Part shown: positions 34,918 through 47,961 of the stretch, piece after piece
Position numbering within the stretch: the stretch's first letter is position 1
How the letters are laid out: each line of letters starts with the position of its first letter
Translations under genes and position numbers: made by a program
Assembly: GCA_905147135.1 (NCBI GenBank)
Contig: LR990056.1
Span: forward strand, 3,172,001-3,236,000
DNA from: Blastobasis lacticolella
Taxonomy: Eukaryota; Arthropoda; Insecta; Lepidoptera; Blastobasidae
Length of the DNA: 64,000 bases
Reading direction: 5' to 3'
The notes under the pieces: generated by a model
Database searches by the model: none
Told to the model about the DNA's origin: nothing
Seen by the model: only the letters and a program-made list of their open reading frames with translations

Positions 34918-36835
34918 GTAAAAGTTCTAGGTTTTGTTTACAAGCTTTTATCTTACAATATTTGTATGGAACTATGTATGTTCGGGGCAAATCTTGCAAG
35001 CCGAAGTTGACCCACTTCATCATCACAGCCCGTAACAGTCCACTGCAGGACTTAGGGCCTCTCCCACGAAAGGGGAGGTTATTGCCATAATCTGCACGCT
35101 TGGCAGGCGGGTTGGAGATCGCAGTGTTTAAATATTACAATGGAAAATGCTGCTGCCCATTTTCCAGACTACGGAGACTCTTGATCTTTTGCCTCGAAAA
35201 CATTAGTCGCCTTGTAACCCACTTCCCGGTGTTCAATCGAGCTGAAATTTAGTATATCTGTGTAACTTAGATGATAATATCATATTAGTGCTACCATGGA
35301 GCTGGTCTGATTTTGGAGTCGGAAGGTGGTCATGGGTCAAGATAACCCCATCGTGTTTGGGCTGTACTGTACTGTACAGCGCGATAAAAGCTTGTTATGA
35401 AGAAATATTTGTCGTTTGAGAACTTATTTAGAATTATCCAACCACCTACTCACGACTACATGTTGAGGCTAAACGTAATCCAGCATCGCAGCAGACTAGT
35501 TCCTATTTTGGTGTTAATGTCTCAGGTGTACTCTCGCGTTCGAGGGCCCGGGGCCGCCTTGAACATGATCCAGGATTTGGCAGATCTGGTAATTACAGAT
35601 GAGCGACTGAGCGAGGATATCTGTCAGAGGCAAAAGCCAACAGGGACGATATTCAGTCTTGTCGAGAGGCCATGGTTGATCGTTTTGACAAAGCTTTCAA
35701 GGTAGTTTCTGATTGGGGACAAGCCAACCGACTTGACCATGATCCAGAATTTGGCAGATCAGGTAATTACAGAGGAGCGATTGCCATCCGACCTCCGTAA
35801 GCTCCTCTGTTCACAGGTAAGCCTGACCAGATTGGATCATGGTTACACATTCTGTCGCCTGAAAGTGTAGATTTTATGATGATATCTTCCCTCACAGCAA
35901 AAGTATCGGTTAATATTCAACCACATTCACCTACATAACTAAAAAAAGACTCACTGGTACAAGGCGACACATAGGTTCGGACCCCTTAACCATTAAGCCA
36001 CCGACGATCTATCGCAGGAGCATAAAAAGAGCAAATGATAAAGGATTAATTGTAAGACAACAAAACAGATTCGAAGTACTGGACTTGGTACTCCAAATAC
36101 TTACCCAATATGGTTCATTAAAGACACAAGCAAAGTCTTGAAGGGGAAAGTTTTATTAGGAAGTTTGTCCAGGGGGTCCCATCCGGGCGCTTTGTTGGCT
36201 CTTCGAAGCCTGTTTTTATCTAAAAAGGTTTTTGGAACGGGTGAAGAGGTTAAAAGTTTACCGGATGATAAAGGGCTTTTTGAGATTTGTTAACGAAGAT
36301 AGTAATCTAAGTTAAGAGGCTTTATACAGGTGAATAGGCGTATATTGTTACCTACTTCTTAACTACTTACAATAAGTAATTAAAAAGAAAATAATCTTAT
36401 CGTTAATGTCTCGGTTGTGCTCTTGCACATGAGGGCCTGGGGTCCTCTTTGACCATGATTCAGGATTTGACCTGATCAGATTGGATAACGGTTACACATT
36501 CAGTCGCCAGCATATGCAGGTTTCATCACGATGTTTTCCCTCACCGTAAGAGCATCGGTTAGCATTTATTTGGTCATTTCAAAATGATATTCGCCATTTT
36601 TCCATAGTTCAAGTTTTGCTCACCGGGTCAGATAAGTTTGTGGAACTTGTAACTTTTCAGTCACCCTAATACTTATATATTTGTATAAATACGCACATAC
36701 GAGTATCTATCTATAAAGAGTAGACATAGCATAATAAATAACATTTCACATATTGTGATTTGGCCGTAAGCGAGTGATAGTCTAGTTATCGATTTAAATT
36801 TTCAGACCGTAACTAAAAATACTGTAAATACTTAT

Positions 36836-37321
36836 TTGAATTTGTTCCTTTGCTTGTGTTTGGAAGACCTCTTACCAATCTCTATTGACTCTTGGTGTAC
36901 GGGAAGTGCCATAAATATTATAAATAATAATTTTCATGTATCTGAGACTTGGGACCTTACTCTCGCGCACACATCTCGAAATCGTCTTGATTCTAGCTAC
37001 ATATCTCCATTAATAATGACATTGAAATGTCTATTGCAGTCAAACAAAATTCTCTCAAGTATCTTCGAGTTATATATTGTTGAAATAAACTACAGTAACG
37101 TTTTACTGGCTACAGAAAATGTCGAATTTCACAGCGCGAGACTCGCCTCCTTGGAAATCTTTAATCTCATATCCGATCCGACGTACAACTCAGTCCACCT
37201 ATTCCCAAAGAAATTGGACCGTCCAAGGCTTTCCGTAATGGCTCTCAAAGCGCAGGTAGACTTCGCAGACGACTCGAATTCCCAGCCTCTCTCGCCAACG
37301 CAGTGGAGTGCACCAGATTGA
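36836..37321 (+). other. 161-codon fused ORF in unit 2, doubtful
   Basis: A long open frame formed because a 7-base deletion near 37,127 joins an upstream frame (LTLAHTSRNR..., also open at 57,719-58,048) to the 69-codon ORF common to the other units. No domain, signal peptide or membrane segment is recognised. The fusion is private to this unit, so it is more likely an accident of decay than a gene. Confidence 0.2.
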
Positions 37322-38971
37322 GAAAGTCGATAGAAATTCCGCCTCCAAGTAAATGTTATTACGGTTACGACCAAGTCTGCCAGAAAATATTACTCGTACT
37401 TCTTAGATCGTTATTTAAATAAACGAAATATGCTTGGACATTTTTCACAGCGCGATCTGGACCCAAGGTAAGCCAAGCTTGTGTAATGGGTGCTAGATAA
37501 CTGATAGACTACTTATATACTTTTAATTACATACTTATTATATTAAAGAACACACAGATCCGTAACAGAAATTTAAAAATCATCATTTTAGTTCCTGCTC
37601 GGCCGGGAATCAGACCGGGGACCTCTTGCGTGGCAGACCGGCATGACCACTGAACCACTCATGTCGTCAAACAAGAAACGTAGAAAAGGGTAATTACGGT
37701 CTAGGGACCCCTGGTCTCTAATCACAACACCCGGCTAGGTGGGTAATTACCCTTTTCCACCTTCTCCATCTTCGCTTGCCAACATCCCTCATCCCTGGCT
37801 ACCTTATCCCTTAACCGCCAAAATGTAACGAAAAACACGAGCAAACCAAAACAATTACCAAACAATATTTCTACAGGTTAATTGTACCTATAATGTATTA
37901 TACTTTCATTCCCAATTCAAAAATGTTCGCGAGAGCAATGCTTGCAAATGACAATTTTGTATTTAAACCATTTTAGAGGTTGTAATAAATTACTAAAAAC
38001 AAAACAAACATGAATTTGACTGAGTTAATTCGTTTCATGGACACTAGGATCAAGAATGGACGCAATACAAATATGAAAGGTTTGTATTAAAATACATTTC
38101 GTTGAACCTTCTGGTAAAAAATTACCAAAATTGTAGGAGCGCCATCTATTGATGCTTTTGGAAATCATTTGACAATACCTACTGGAAAACTCCTCATTGG
38201 ACCATGTTCAAGTTCCCGGTCCGAATTCTAATACGCATCCGTCTATAATTGAATTTTCCGATAAGCCCCTGTTCTGTTTCCACGTTTAGGCCTTTATTGC
38301 GTACCTTTATTGAATATTTTTTATTATGCTGCGATAAATCGCGTAATTGATATTTCTGTAATCTGTAATGTTATACGGAGGGATAGAAATCATAATTATA
38401 TAATACATTAATATTATTTTTAGTAGTTTTACGTAACCCACTCGTGTTAACGTGTAATAACAAGAGACTCAATATGTCAAAACCTTTGGTAATTACTAAA
38501 CAAATTAACAAATGTTTTCATTCATCCTTTTAATTTATTTATGTATTTATTTATTAAATCTTCTTGCACAAAATAGTACAAAGGCGAACTTACAGCTTTA
38601 ACGCCATATCCCTTCTTCTTCTTTTTAGGTTGTGGCTTCTACTATGTCGCGATTTTGCCAACTCTAATAAATGATACTAACATAGCGGGTAAAATATAAA
38701 GAGATGTCTATTGAGTTCCCATAAATGACAAACTAAAAATAAATAAATAAAAAATTAAAATAACACCTTTCTTTAATGCCTAACGATAAAACAAGCTTAA
38801 AATTATAGTCTAATTTTGTTAGATTTTATGAAAGCAGACAAAATACCAACGAATGCCAAATCTCGGATCATAGTCAAAGCGGACCCCGGACCTTCGCGCG
38901 CAAGAGCACAGCTAGCACATTAGCGCCATATAATGTCATTAAGATGTTTGTAAATTTTTACTAAATGATCT

Positions 38972-38977
38972 TTTATT
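38972..38977 (-). terminator. Polyadenylation signal AATAAA for protease B2
   Basis: Minus-strand AATAAA about 100 nt past the B2 stop codon. Confidence 0.6.
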
Positions 38978-39075
38978 TACAATAATCTTATCGGTCAATC
39001 CCTACTTCTTCTCCGCTCCCCTCGGACTTTTCACTTACTAACACAAGGTTATTTCTTTCCAAAACGCCACAAGCG

Positions 39076-39942
39076 CTATTCCGTTGCATTGTCGCTGTTC
39101 ACGTGCCACGCTATCCAGTCGAGGTATATGCTAACCGGAGTATAAATGCCGACTGTATTTTTGCGGTTTCTGATATCGCTGGTCTTGTAGTCAGACGGAC
39201 TGCCGCCCATGACGACGCCGACCACGCGCCCGCGATGAAAAGCCGGCCCGCCCGAGTCCCTGGGACACACTGACGTCGCGGTCCCGCAGCGCTGCGCCAA
39301 ACACAGCGCCGGGTAAGTGTGTGCAGGAAACCTATAATCCGGGTCACACTTTATAGCCATCACCTTCACCACTTGCAGAGGCTTGTGCAGTTCAAGCGTA
39401 TTTTTCATCCCACTCGAACTGTTCATCCTCCCGAAACCAACTGCCATCAGCTCGTAGCCGTACAAGGTGGTATAGTCTACGGCACTGATCCTGCCGTACT
39501 TAGCCATATGTATTGAAGTTGTCTTCAAAAGGCCGATATCATTTCGCCTCGCCGCTAATTTTTTGTATTTAAATGAATAATGATCCGGGTGTCTGACTAA
39601 ACGAATTATATCACTAAGGCCTTCCTTCTTTTTATTCGTATGTCCAGACCAGTATTTGACGACGCCTTTTATTTGGTTTTCTTTAAATGTTGGCATTGCT
39701 CTTAGCAATGATTTGATACAATGGGCAGCAGTTAAAGTCCACGTGGGAGTTATTACTGTGCAAGTGCAAATATGTATCATAATTACTTGGTTTGTGGGTC
39801 CTGGATTAATTATGTGGTATTGCATGCTGGCAACGTAAGTAAATTCGGATGGTCGAGCGTCTCTACCGTTATATATTCGCAAAGATTGTTGATATGAATA
39901 CTTGGTTAAAAAAAACAAAACCACCAAAATACATGAATTCAT
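39076..39942 (-). CDS. S1A serine protease B2, oxyanion Gly replaced by Arg
   Basis: Uninterrupted 288-codon frame with ATG (MNSCILVVLFFLTKYSYQQ is the signal peptide), activation site SLR|IYNG, and catalytic His74 (TLTAAHC), Asp135 (RRNDIGLL) and Ser230. The motif before the catalytic Ser is CPRDSGGP, not CPGDSGGP, so the residue whose backbone forms the oxyanion hole (Gly193) is Arg. Ser at the 189-equivalent position suggests chymotrypsin-like pocket ancestry. Cys191 is kept while the 220 partner is Tyr (PSDYKTS). Another cysteine-site change gives AIKC where others have AKKC. No introns. It may be a secreted non-catalytic homologue or a recently dying copy. The same Arg is in the pseudogene at 49,153, so it predates that duplication. 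Digestive or haemolymph role is not determinable. Confidence 0.75.
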   Translation of the reverse strand: MNSCILVVLFFLTKYSYQQSLRIYNGRDARPSEFTYVASMQYHIINPGPTNQVIMIHICTCTVITPTWTLTAAHCIKSLLRAMPTFKENQIKGVVKYWSGHTNKKKEGLSDIIRLVRHPDHYSFKYKKLAARRNDIGLLKTTSIHMAKYGRISAVDYTTLYGYELMAVGFGRMNSSSGMKNTLELHKPLQVVKVMAIKCDPDYRFPAHTYPALCLAQRCGTATSVCPRDSGGPAFHRGRVVGVVMGGSPSDYKTSDIRNRKNTVGIYTPVSIYLDWIAWHVNSDNATE

Positions 39943-40488
39943 CGCGAGTACTTATTGTAAATAAAATCTCGCAATATACTTAAATCGAAAATATTTATGA
40001 AGGTGCGTAAAATAGTTTTATGGTAATGTTAACATTTTATAGTTATTTTGTGATATTACCTGTAGGTACTAATATTATAAAGAGAAATTACTAATAGTAA
40101 GCCACATTATTCTTTAGGTTGGCCGTTTTCTGTTTGGCCGTGTGGTGTTCGGCAGAGTATAATAGCACCAACCTTACACTCGTGGGTTTTCGAAGCAAAA
40201 GATCTCCGTGGACAAATGAGATAGGCTGGAAAATGGGCAGCTGCGTTTTCCATTATTATATTTATAACACTGCTATCCCCAATCCGCCTGCCGAACCTAT
40301 TATAACAATAACCTCCCCTTTCGTGGAAGAGGCCCTTAGTCCTGCAGTGGACTGTTATGGGCTATGATGATGATGATGAAATACCTTTATCATCATCACA
40401 GCCGCTATCACTCATCGTTATCGAGCCTGGTTAGTAAAAATCGGGGACCAAATCCCAAAAAAATTTCCCATCTTCCTTTGTGGATGTT
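39943..40488. promoter_or_regulatory. Head-to-head spacer between B2 and A2, with a SINE D
   Basis: This 546-bp spacer separates the B2 ATG from the A2 remnant. The B2-proximal part (39,943-40,080) contains the conserved flank (ACAATAAGTACTC next to the ATG, GTTAACATT, ATAACTATAAAATG-type sequence on the minus strand). A sense SINE D occupies about 40,120-40,375 and ends in (GAT)n. It lacks the CCACTAAGGTGGCAAAC fragment found upstream of A1 and B5. The same spacer is at 50,083-50,628. Confidence 0.5.
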
Positions 40489-41145
40489 ACGAGACGAAAT
40501 GATATCAGCCTTGTGAAGACTACTGAAATACATATGGCGAATGCGCTTAATACACAATCCTAAATTCAGTAACTGAATTCATAAACAAAAAGCGTGAGAG
40601 CAAATCAAAGTGGAATGTATAGCTCATAGAATAAAGTCCATTTTTGTATCTCGGATTTTTGAAAAGCGGAGCGACGCGGGACTTAATATAAGTGATTCAA
40701 AAATTGACCTTATTCTATATAAGTACGACAGGATCAGTGCCATGAACTATACCACCTTGTACGACACGAGCTGATGGCAGTTAGTTTCGAGAGGATGAAC
40801 AGTTCGCGTGGGATGAAAAATACGCTTGAACTGCACAAGCCTCTGCAAGTGGTGAAGGTGATGGCTAAAAAGTGTGACCCGGAATTTAGGTTTCCTGCAC
40901 ACACTTACCCGGCGCTGTGTTTGGCGCAGCGCTGTGGGACCGCGAAGTCACTGGGTCCCGGCGACTCGGGCGGGCCGGCGTTCCATCGCGGGCGCGTGGT
41001 CGCCGTCGTCATGGGCGGCAGTCCGACTGACTTCATGACCAGTGATATCAGGAACCGTGAAAATCTTGTCGGCATTTATACTCCGGTTAGTATATACCTT
41101 GACTGGATAGGGTGGCACGTGAACAGCGACAATGCAACGGAATAG
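40489..41145 (+). pseudogene. S1A serine protease A2, broken
   Basis: Two pieces of an A-type gene: 40,489-40,540 (TRRNDISLVKTTEIHMA) and about 40,719-41,145, separated by roughly 175 bp of unrelated DNA that includes a small MITE. The first 130 or so codons, including signal peptide and His motif, are absent. One base is missing in the YGYELMAV region (GTACGACACGAGCTG), and the downstream frame contains SLGPGDSGGPAF. Cys191 is Gly and the 220 partner is Phe, so that disulfide is gone. An AATAAA lies 37 nt past the stop. Confidence 0.85.
40626..40718. mobile_element. Short MITE inside the A2 pseudogene
   Basis: ATAGAATAAAGTCCATTTTTG at the left is matched by the complement of ATAGAATAAGGTCAATTTTTG at the right, giving terminal inverted repeats of about 21 bp with two mismatches in a 93-bp element. 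The copy at 50,629 has lost the region, so an empty site is not available there. Confidence 0.6.
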
Positions 41146-41181
41146 CGCTTGTGGCGTTCTGGCACGAAAAAAATAAGCTTT

Positions 41182-41187
41182 AATAAA
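41182..41187 (+). terminator. Polyadenylation signal AATAAA after A2
   Basis: AATAAA 37 nt beyond the A2 stop codon (context CTTTAATAAAGAAA). In A1 and A3 the matching position is not a canonical AATAAA. Confidence 0.5.
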
Positions 41188-44100
41188 GAAAATTGTGCTA
41201 CAATACTAAGTGAAAAGTCCGAGGGAAGCCGAAGAGAAGAAGTCGAGATTAATTGCAAATATTATTGAAAACAAAATATGATGGTGATTTAGTAAAAAAT
41301 TACTAAAATCCTAATGACCTTATCATATTGGCGTTAATCTGCCGGTTGTCCTATGAGCACGGAGGCCCGGGGTCCGCTTCAATCATGATCCTGGACTTGG
41401 CAGATCAGATAATTACACTGGAACGACCCTGTTAATAGGGCACCCTGACCAAATAGGATCATGGTAACCTATTAAAAAAAGAGGAATTGATACATGGGGA
41501 CTCAAACTAAGGAAACCAACCCGAAACTAGCTATGGAAACTAGGGACTCCTTTAGGAGGACTAGTTTGTTAGGGCACGATGGCGAGAGCTGTGTTTGGAA
41601 TTACGTACATGATCGAATGAGAAAGATTCGCAGATGAACCAAGACTCTAATTTGGCGACCAAAAATCATACATTATTATAATTTTTTAATTTAAGTGTTG
41701 TGTTATTTCTGTTCTGTCTGTTATCAAAGGCAAAGAAGGTGTAAATTTACACGGTAACACCACCTCTGGTGTTGCGAACGTCTCTGAGCAGCGGTGATCA
41801 CTTGCCAACAATTGACCTGCTACGTGGCGACTTAACCCTTTATAACTCAAAGTCTTTAAAACAATTATTATGTTGATAATAAGTTAGGTTTAGGGAAATA
41901 AAAAACTACGTCTTTCTCAGAAATTTAAAAATAATAATAATAAATATTCGTGTACATATTCACACAGCGCCATCTAGCCCCAAACTAAGCAAAGCTTGTA
42001 CTATGGGTGCTAGATAACTGATATACTACTTAAATACTTTTAAATACATACTTATTATACATAGAACATTCAGACCCGTAACAGACATTAAAATTTATCA
42101 TATCAATTTCTGCCCGGCCGGGAATCGAACCCGTGACCTCTTGCGTGGCAGACCACTGAACCACTCAGGTCGTCAAGGTAAAATATTTATTATTCATCAT
42201 TTATTTGACATTTTACGGAGTGAGACATAGGCTGCAGTCATCGCAGCCTATGGACCTTCGTTGGCTTCGTAGCTTTTTCCATTGTTATATTTATCACTGC
42301 AATCTCCAACCCGCCTGCCAAGCTTGGAAATTATGGCAATAACCTTCCCTTTCGTGGGAGAAGCTCTAAGTCCTGCAGTGGACTGCTATGGGGTTCAATG
42401 AATGATTTTCAGATTCATATTGACTTTGGTGATTACCTATGTTAACTTACAAATAGATTGTTAGGCACGTTTAGTGTGTTGACCAGATTCTTTATTCTCA
42501 TATCGTCTGCAAGAGCAATACAAACGTGAACAATCGTTTTCCCCGAGGTATCCTACAATGATGAAAAGCTCCACAGTGTGTATGATCAAAGGGATATTTA
42601 CTTTAATATTTCTTCGCGTTTCTTGCCAGCTATTTGTTTCACTGGCATACTGTTTTCATGGTTACCTAAATTACTTTCTATCGATTCCCTTTGTTGGTAT
42701 TTTCCTTTGTTTACTCACTCGGGTGGGTTTTTTGCTATTCTTTGTTCAGAATTTGTTTACTTTGTCATAATGAGTTGTTTACTCATAAAAAGAAGGTAAA
42801 GGTACGACATGCCTACCGCCTATAATCCCTGACATACCTTTCTATAAATTGGCCGAAGTTTAGAAATTTTACTTGTTTACATTTAGCTACATTATAAGTT
42901 ACGTAATTTAAAATAATGCTATAATACTATAATAGTGTTAGAACTTTAAATTGTAACATTAATAAGTATATGCAGACCCATAATTATGAACACTTCTTGT
43001 TCAGGTATTTTTGCTTCAATATACATGTACAACAATGGCCAGAGTGTCAGTACGTCACTCCGATTGAATTTCAACGAGAGAAATCGCATGGGAGCGGTTT
43101 GCAGCAGTCACCCACAGACAGTGATTTTACAGGAAATCTGGACTTCACTCCGAGCAGTGACAGGCGTTTACTATTTATACATCTTTGCTCTATGAGTGTT
43201 TTCCATTTTTACACGACTTCGGCGTAGCTAAGGAAAGATTAATATAATGAAACGAAAGAGTCGCAGCTATTTTATGAAACGACATACACTCTCGTACCCG
43301 TACCGTTGATATAATTATTTGCAACACGGGCTAAGCTCTGAGAATAACTTTTCAGCTGTGTTTCTGTGAAATGGAAAGAAAAAAAGGATAAGGAAACGAA
43401 ACGTTATTTCTGTGTTATGCAAGATACGTTTTATTAAAGAGCTTCTGAATGAAGACCATTTCCGTATTCTAATTTATTTTTGAATTTTAGACATCTGTGA
43501 CGTCAATTGTTTGTGTTTTTAAAATGTCTTTATTTATTTAACATACACTTTTACAAATCATTAGTAGTAATAACAAATTTAGTTTAGCATGCAACAATTT
43601 TCTAAGCATACAATGCTGCTTTTCTAAACATTTAAACAATGGGGTTAAAAATAAACACTAACAATCTTTATACGCTACGACACAAAGCCATTTACAAATT
43701 TTTTAGGTATGTTAGGATTGGTTTCAACTTACATTTTTTTTACTATGTCACGTAAATGTGAGTCGCAAAATATTCTTATCGCCATATTTTTTTCTACGTA
43801 ATGACCTGATGGTAAGCAGTAACTATCGCCCGTAGCATCTATGATTCATGCATTTAGGTTGCAGGCAACAAAAAGGTGCGCTGTCTTTGTAAGGATTAAG
43901 GTGAAATATCTACCTCTGCCAATTAGTATAACTAAACCCAAGCACTAATAAAAAAGTCGTATTTCTTTGAATTGAATTGAAACCGCGTATCTTCGCGCAC
44001 TCGTGACTTGATTTCAAATAGGTACCAACAACTTGGAAAATTTTCTCATGGGCTACCCTATACCTTTGCTCATACTTATTATTTTAAACTGCGGAGGTCG

Positions 44101-46927
44101 AAGGCTAATGGCTGATACAAGTCCACCAGGACTTTGAAGATGTTCTTAATCATAATCAATCAATCAATCAATCATTTATTCAGGCATAACAGGTACATAA
44201 AGGTGGTAATATAATAATGGTAGCGGCTCCATTGTAGAGGGCTATGAGCAGAATGCATGGGTAAACATATAGCTGTAGCTAAAAATGGCAGGACGTGACA
44301 TAATTTCTAGGTTATTTTACAAGCTTTTATCTTACAATATTTGTATGGAACTATGTATGTTCGGGGCAAATCTTGCAAGCCTAATTTGACCCACTTCATC
44401 ATCACAGCCCGTAACAGTCCACTGCAGGACTTAGGGCCTCTCCCACGAAAGGGGAGGTTATTGCCATAATCTGCACGCTGGGCAGGCGGGTTGGGGAACG
44501 CAGTGTTTAAATATAACAATGGAAAATGCTGCTGTCCATTTTCCAGACTACGGAGACTCTTGATCTTTTGCCTCGAAAACATTAGTCGCCTTGTAACCCA
44601 CTTCCCGGTGTTCAATCGAGCTGAAATTTAGTATATCTGTGTAACTTGGATGATAATATCATATTAGTGCTACCATGGAGCTGGTCTGATTTTGGAGTCG
44701 GAAGGTGGTCATGGGTCAAGATAACCCCATCGTGTTTGGGCTTTCTGGAATAGTCTTGATGAGTACTGTACAGCGCGATAAAAGCTTGTTATGAAGAATT
44801 ATTTGTCGTTTGAGAACTAATTTAGAATTATACAACCACCTACTCACGACTACATGTTGAGGCTAAACGTAATCCAGCATCGCAGCAGACTAGTTCCTAT
44901 TTTGGTGTTAATGTCTCAGGTGTACTCTCGCGTTCGAGGGCCCGGGGCCGCCTTGACCATGATCCAGGATTTGGAAGATCTGGTAATTACAGATGAGCGA
45001 CTGAGCGAGGATATCTGTCGGAGGCAAAAGCCAACAGGGACGATATTCAGTCTTGTCGAGAGGCCATGGTTGATCGTTTTGACAAAGCTCTCAAGGTAGT
45101 TTCTGATTGGGGACAAGCCAACCGCCTTGACGATGATCCAGGATTTGGCAGATCAGGTAATTACAGAGGAGCGTCTGCCATCCGACCTCCGTGAGCTCCT
45201 CTGTTAACAGGTAAGCCTGACCAGATTGGATCATGGTTACACATTCTGTCGCTTGAAAGTGCAACCGTAAAAATATCGGTTAATATTCAACCAAATTCAC
45301 CAACATAACTCAAAAAAGACTCACTAATACAAGGCGACACTGGGTTTCGAACCCGGTACCTCGGCATACGAGTCAGACCCCTTAACCATTAAGCCACCGA
45401 CGATCTATCGCAGGAGCATAAAAAGAGCAAATGATAAAAGATTAGTTGTAAGACAATAAAACAGATTCCAAGTACTGGACTTGGTACTCCAAATACTTAC
45501 CCAATATGGTTCATTAAAGACGCAAGCAAAGTTTTGAAGGGGAAAGTTTCATTAGGAAGTTTGTCCAGGGGGTCCCATCCGGGCGCTTTGTTGGCTCTTC
45601 GAAGCCTGTTTTTATCTAAAAAGGTTTTTGGAAAGGGTGAAGAGGTTAAAAGTTTACCGGATGATAAAGGGCTTTTTAAGATTTGTTAAAGAAGATAGTA
45701 ATCTAAGTTAAGAGGCTTTATACAGGTGAATAGGTGTACATTGTTACCTACTTCTTAACTACTTACAATAAGTAATTAAAAAGAAAATAATCTTATCGTT
45801 AATGTCTCGGTTGTGCTCTTGCACATGAGGGCCTGGGGTCCTCTTTGACCATGATTCAGGATTTGACCTGATCAGATTGGATCATGGTTACACATTCAGT
45901 CGCCTGCATATGCAGGTTTCATCACGATGTTTTCCCTCACCGTAAGAGCATCGGTTAGCATTTATTTGGTCATTTCAAAATGATATTCGCCATTTTTCCA
46001 TACTTCAAGTTTTGCGCACCGGGTCAGATAAGTTTGTGGAACTTGTAACTTTTCAGTCACCCTAATACTTATATATCTGTTTAAATACGCACATACGAGT
46101 ATCTATCTATAAAGAGTAGACATAGCATAATAAACATCATTTCACATATTGTGATTTGACCGTAAGCGAGTGATAGTCTAGTTATCAATTTAAATTTTCA
46201 GACCGTAACTAAAAATACTGTAAATACTTATTTAAATTTGTTCCTTTGCTTGTGTTTTGTAAGACCTCTTACCAATCTCTATTGACTCTTGGTGTAGGTA
46301 CGGGAAGTACCATAAATATTTTAAATAATAATTTTCAAGGATCTGACACTTTGGACCTTACTCTCGCGCACACCTCTCGAAATCGACATTCTTCTAGACA
46401 CATATCTCCATTAATAATGACATTAAAATGTCATGACTATTGCAGCCAAAAAATATTTTCTCAACTATCTTCGAGTCGTATATTGTCGAAATAAACTACA
46501 GTAACGTTTTACTGGCTACAGAAAATGTCGAATTTCAGATATCACAGCGCGAGACTCGCCTCCTTGGAAATCTTTAATCTCATATCCGATCCGACGTACA
46601 ACTCAGTCCACCTATTCCCAAAGAAATTGGACCGTCCGAGGCTTTCCGTAATGGCTCTCAAAGCGCAGGTAGACTTGGCAGACGACTCGAATTCCCAGCC
46701 TCTCTCGCCAACACAGTGGAGTGCACCAGATTGAGAAAGTCGATAAAAATTCCGCCTCCAAGGAAATGTTATTACGGTTACTACCAAGTCTGCCAGAAAA
46801 TATTACTCGGACTTCTTAGATCGTTATATAAATAGAATAAATATGCTTGGACATTTTTCACAGCGCGATCTGGACCCAAGGTAAGCCAAGCTTGTGTAAT
46901 GGGTGCTAGATAACTGATAGACTACTT

Positions 46928-47187
46928 CATCATCACATGGCCGTGTGGTGACCGGCAGAGTAGAATAGCACCAACCCCTTACGCTCATGGGTGTCATACA
47001 AGGCGACTAATGTTTTCGAGGCAAAAGATCAAAAGTCTCCGTAGTCTGAAAAATGGGCAGCAGCATTTTCGATTGTTATATTTAAACACTGCGATCTCCA
47101 ACCCGCCTGCCAAGCGTGGAGATTATGGCAATAACCTCCCCTTTCGTGGGAGAGGCCCTAAGTCCTGCAGTGGACTGTTACGGGCTG
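46928..47187 (+). mobile_element. SINE family D, 260 bp, recent insertion with 13-bp duplication
   Basis: Full-looking sense copy from CATCATCACATGGCCGTGTG to CAGTGGACTGTTACGGGCTG, flanked by TGATAGACTACTT at 46,915-46,927 and 47,188-47,200. Units 1, 2 and 4 have this sequence once, in the middle of SINE C, so the insertion happened after the spacer duplicated. Confidence 0.85.
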
Positions 47188-47565
47188 TGATAGACTACTT
47201 ATATACTTTTAATTACATACTTATTATATTAAAGAACACACAGATCCGTAACAGAAATTTAAAATTCATCATTTTAGTTCCTGCTCGGCCGGGAATCAGA
47301 CCCGGGAGCTCTTGCGTGGCAGACCGGCATGACCACTGAACCACTCATGTCGTCAAACAAGAAAGGTTGATAAGGGTAATTACGGTCTAGGGACCTCTGG
47401 TCTCTAATCACAACACCCGGCCAAGTGGGTAATTACTCTTTTCCAGCTTCTCCATCTTCGCTTGCCAACATCCCTCATCCCTGGCTACCTTATCCCTTAA
47501 CCGCCAAAATGTAACGAAAAACACGAGCAAACCAAAACGATTACCAAACAATATTTCTACAGGGT

Positions 47566-47961
47566 AATGAAGAGTTTTCCAGTAGGTATAGATAGTTGGT
47601 TTCAAAAAGCATCAATAGATGGCGCCCCTACAATTTTGGTAACCTTTTTATAATCTGTATGATGGTGGCAGTGATTTCATGCAACCAACTAATACTAAAC
47701 TTAAAAATAAAATGTTTATTAATATAAACATAACTGTTAAAGGTTGAACGAAGTGTAAAAAGAAATATTTATAGAAGTTAGCACTATGTTCCATTATTAT
47801 TACAACCTCTAAAATGGTTGAAAACTATTGAAAAATACAATACAACGTACCCAGTGTTGCTAAGAACCTATTTCAAGTGATTATCAATTACCAAAATTGT
47901 CGGGGCGCCATCTAGGGAGTGGTTAGGAATGCTTTAGATACCTATTGGAAAACTGCTCATT
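47566..47961 (+). mobile_element. MITE-T copy (unit 3)
   Basis: Same site and ends as 29,322-29,729, with a shortened GTGTTGCTAAGAACC segment near 47,858 and one mismatch in the right end (ACTGCTCATT). Confidence 0.7.

Larger units (their letters stand above)
31737..39075. repeat. Array spacer unit 2
   Basis: Starts abruptly inside the SINE A piece of an A-gene 3-prime flank and runs to the B2 3-prime end. Private features: a 93-bp insertion inside SINE C at 32,396-32,488 with an (AAAT)n end, a Penelope fragment (33,989-34,917) replacing about 1.3 kb equivalent to 25,187-26,512 of unit 1, absence of MITE-T at 37,880, and an 81-bp gap in the reversed MITE-T relative near 37,963. Shared parts: SINE C (32,274; 37,446), SINE D (32,640; 35,020), SINE A (35,510-36,010; 36,411-36,570). 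Confidence 0.85.

Noticed and set aside
39111..39347. Minus-strand 78-codon frame within the proteases (also 49,251, 52,153, 60,446)
   Set aside because: Alternative frame of the GC-rich C-terminal part of the protease genes.
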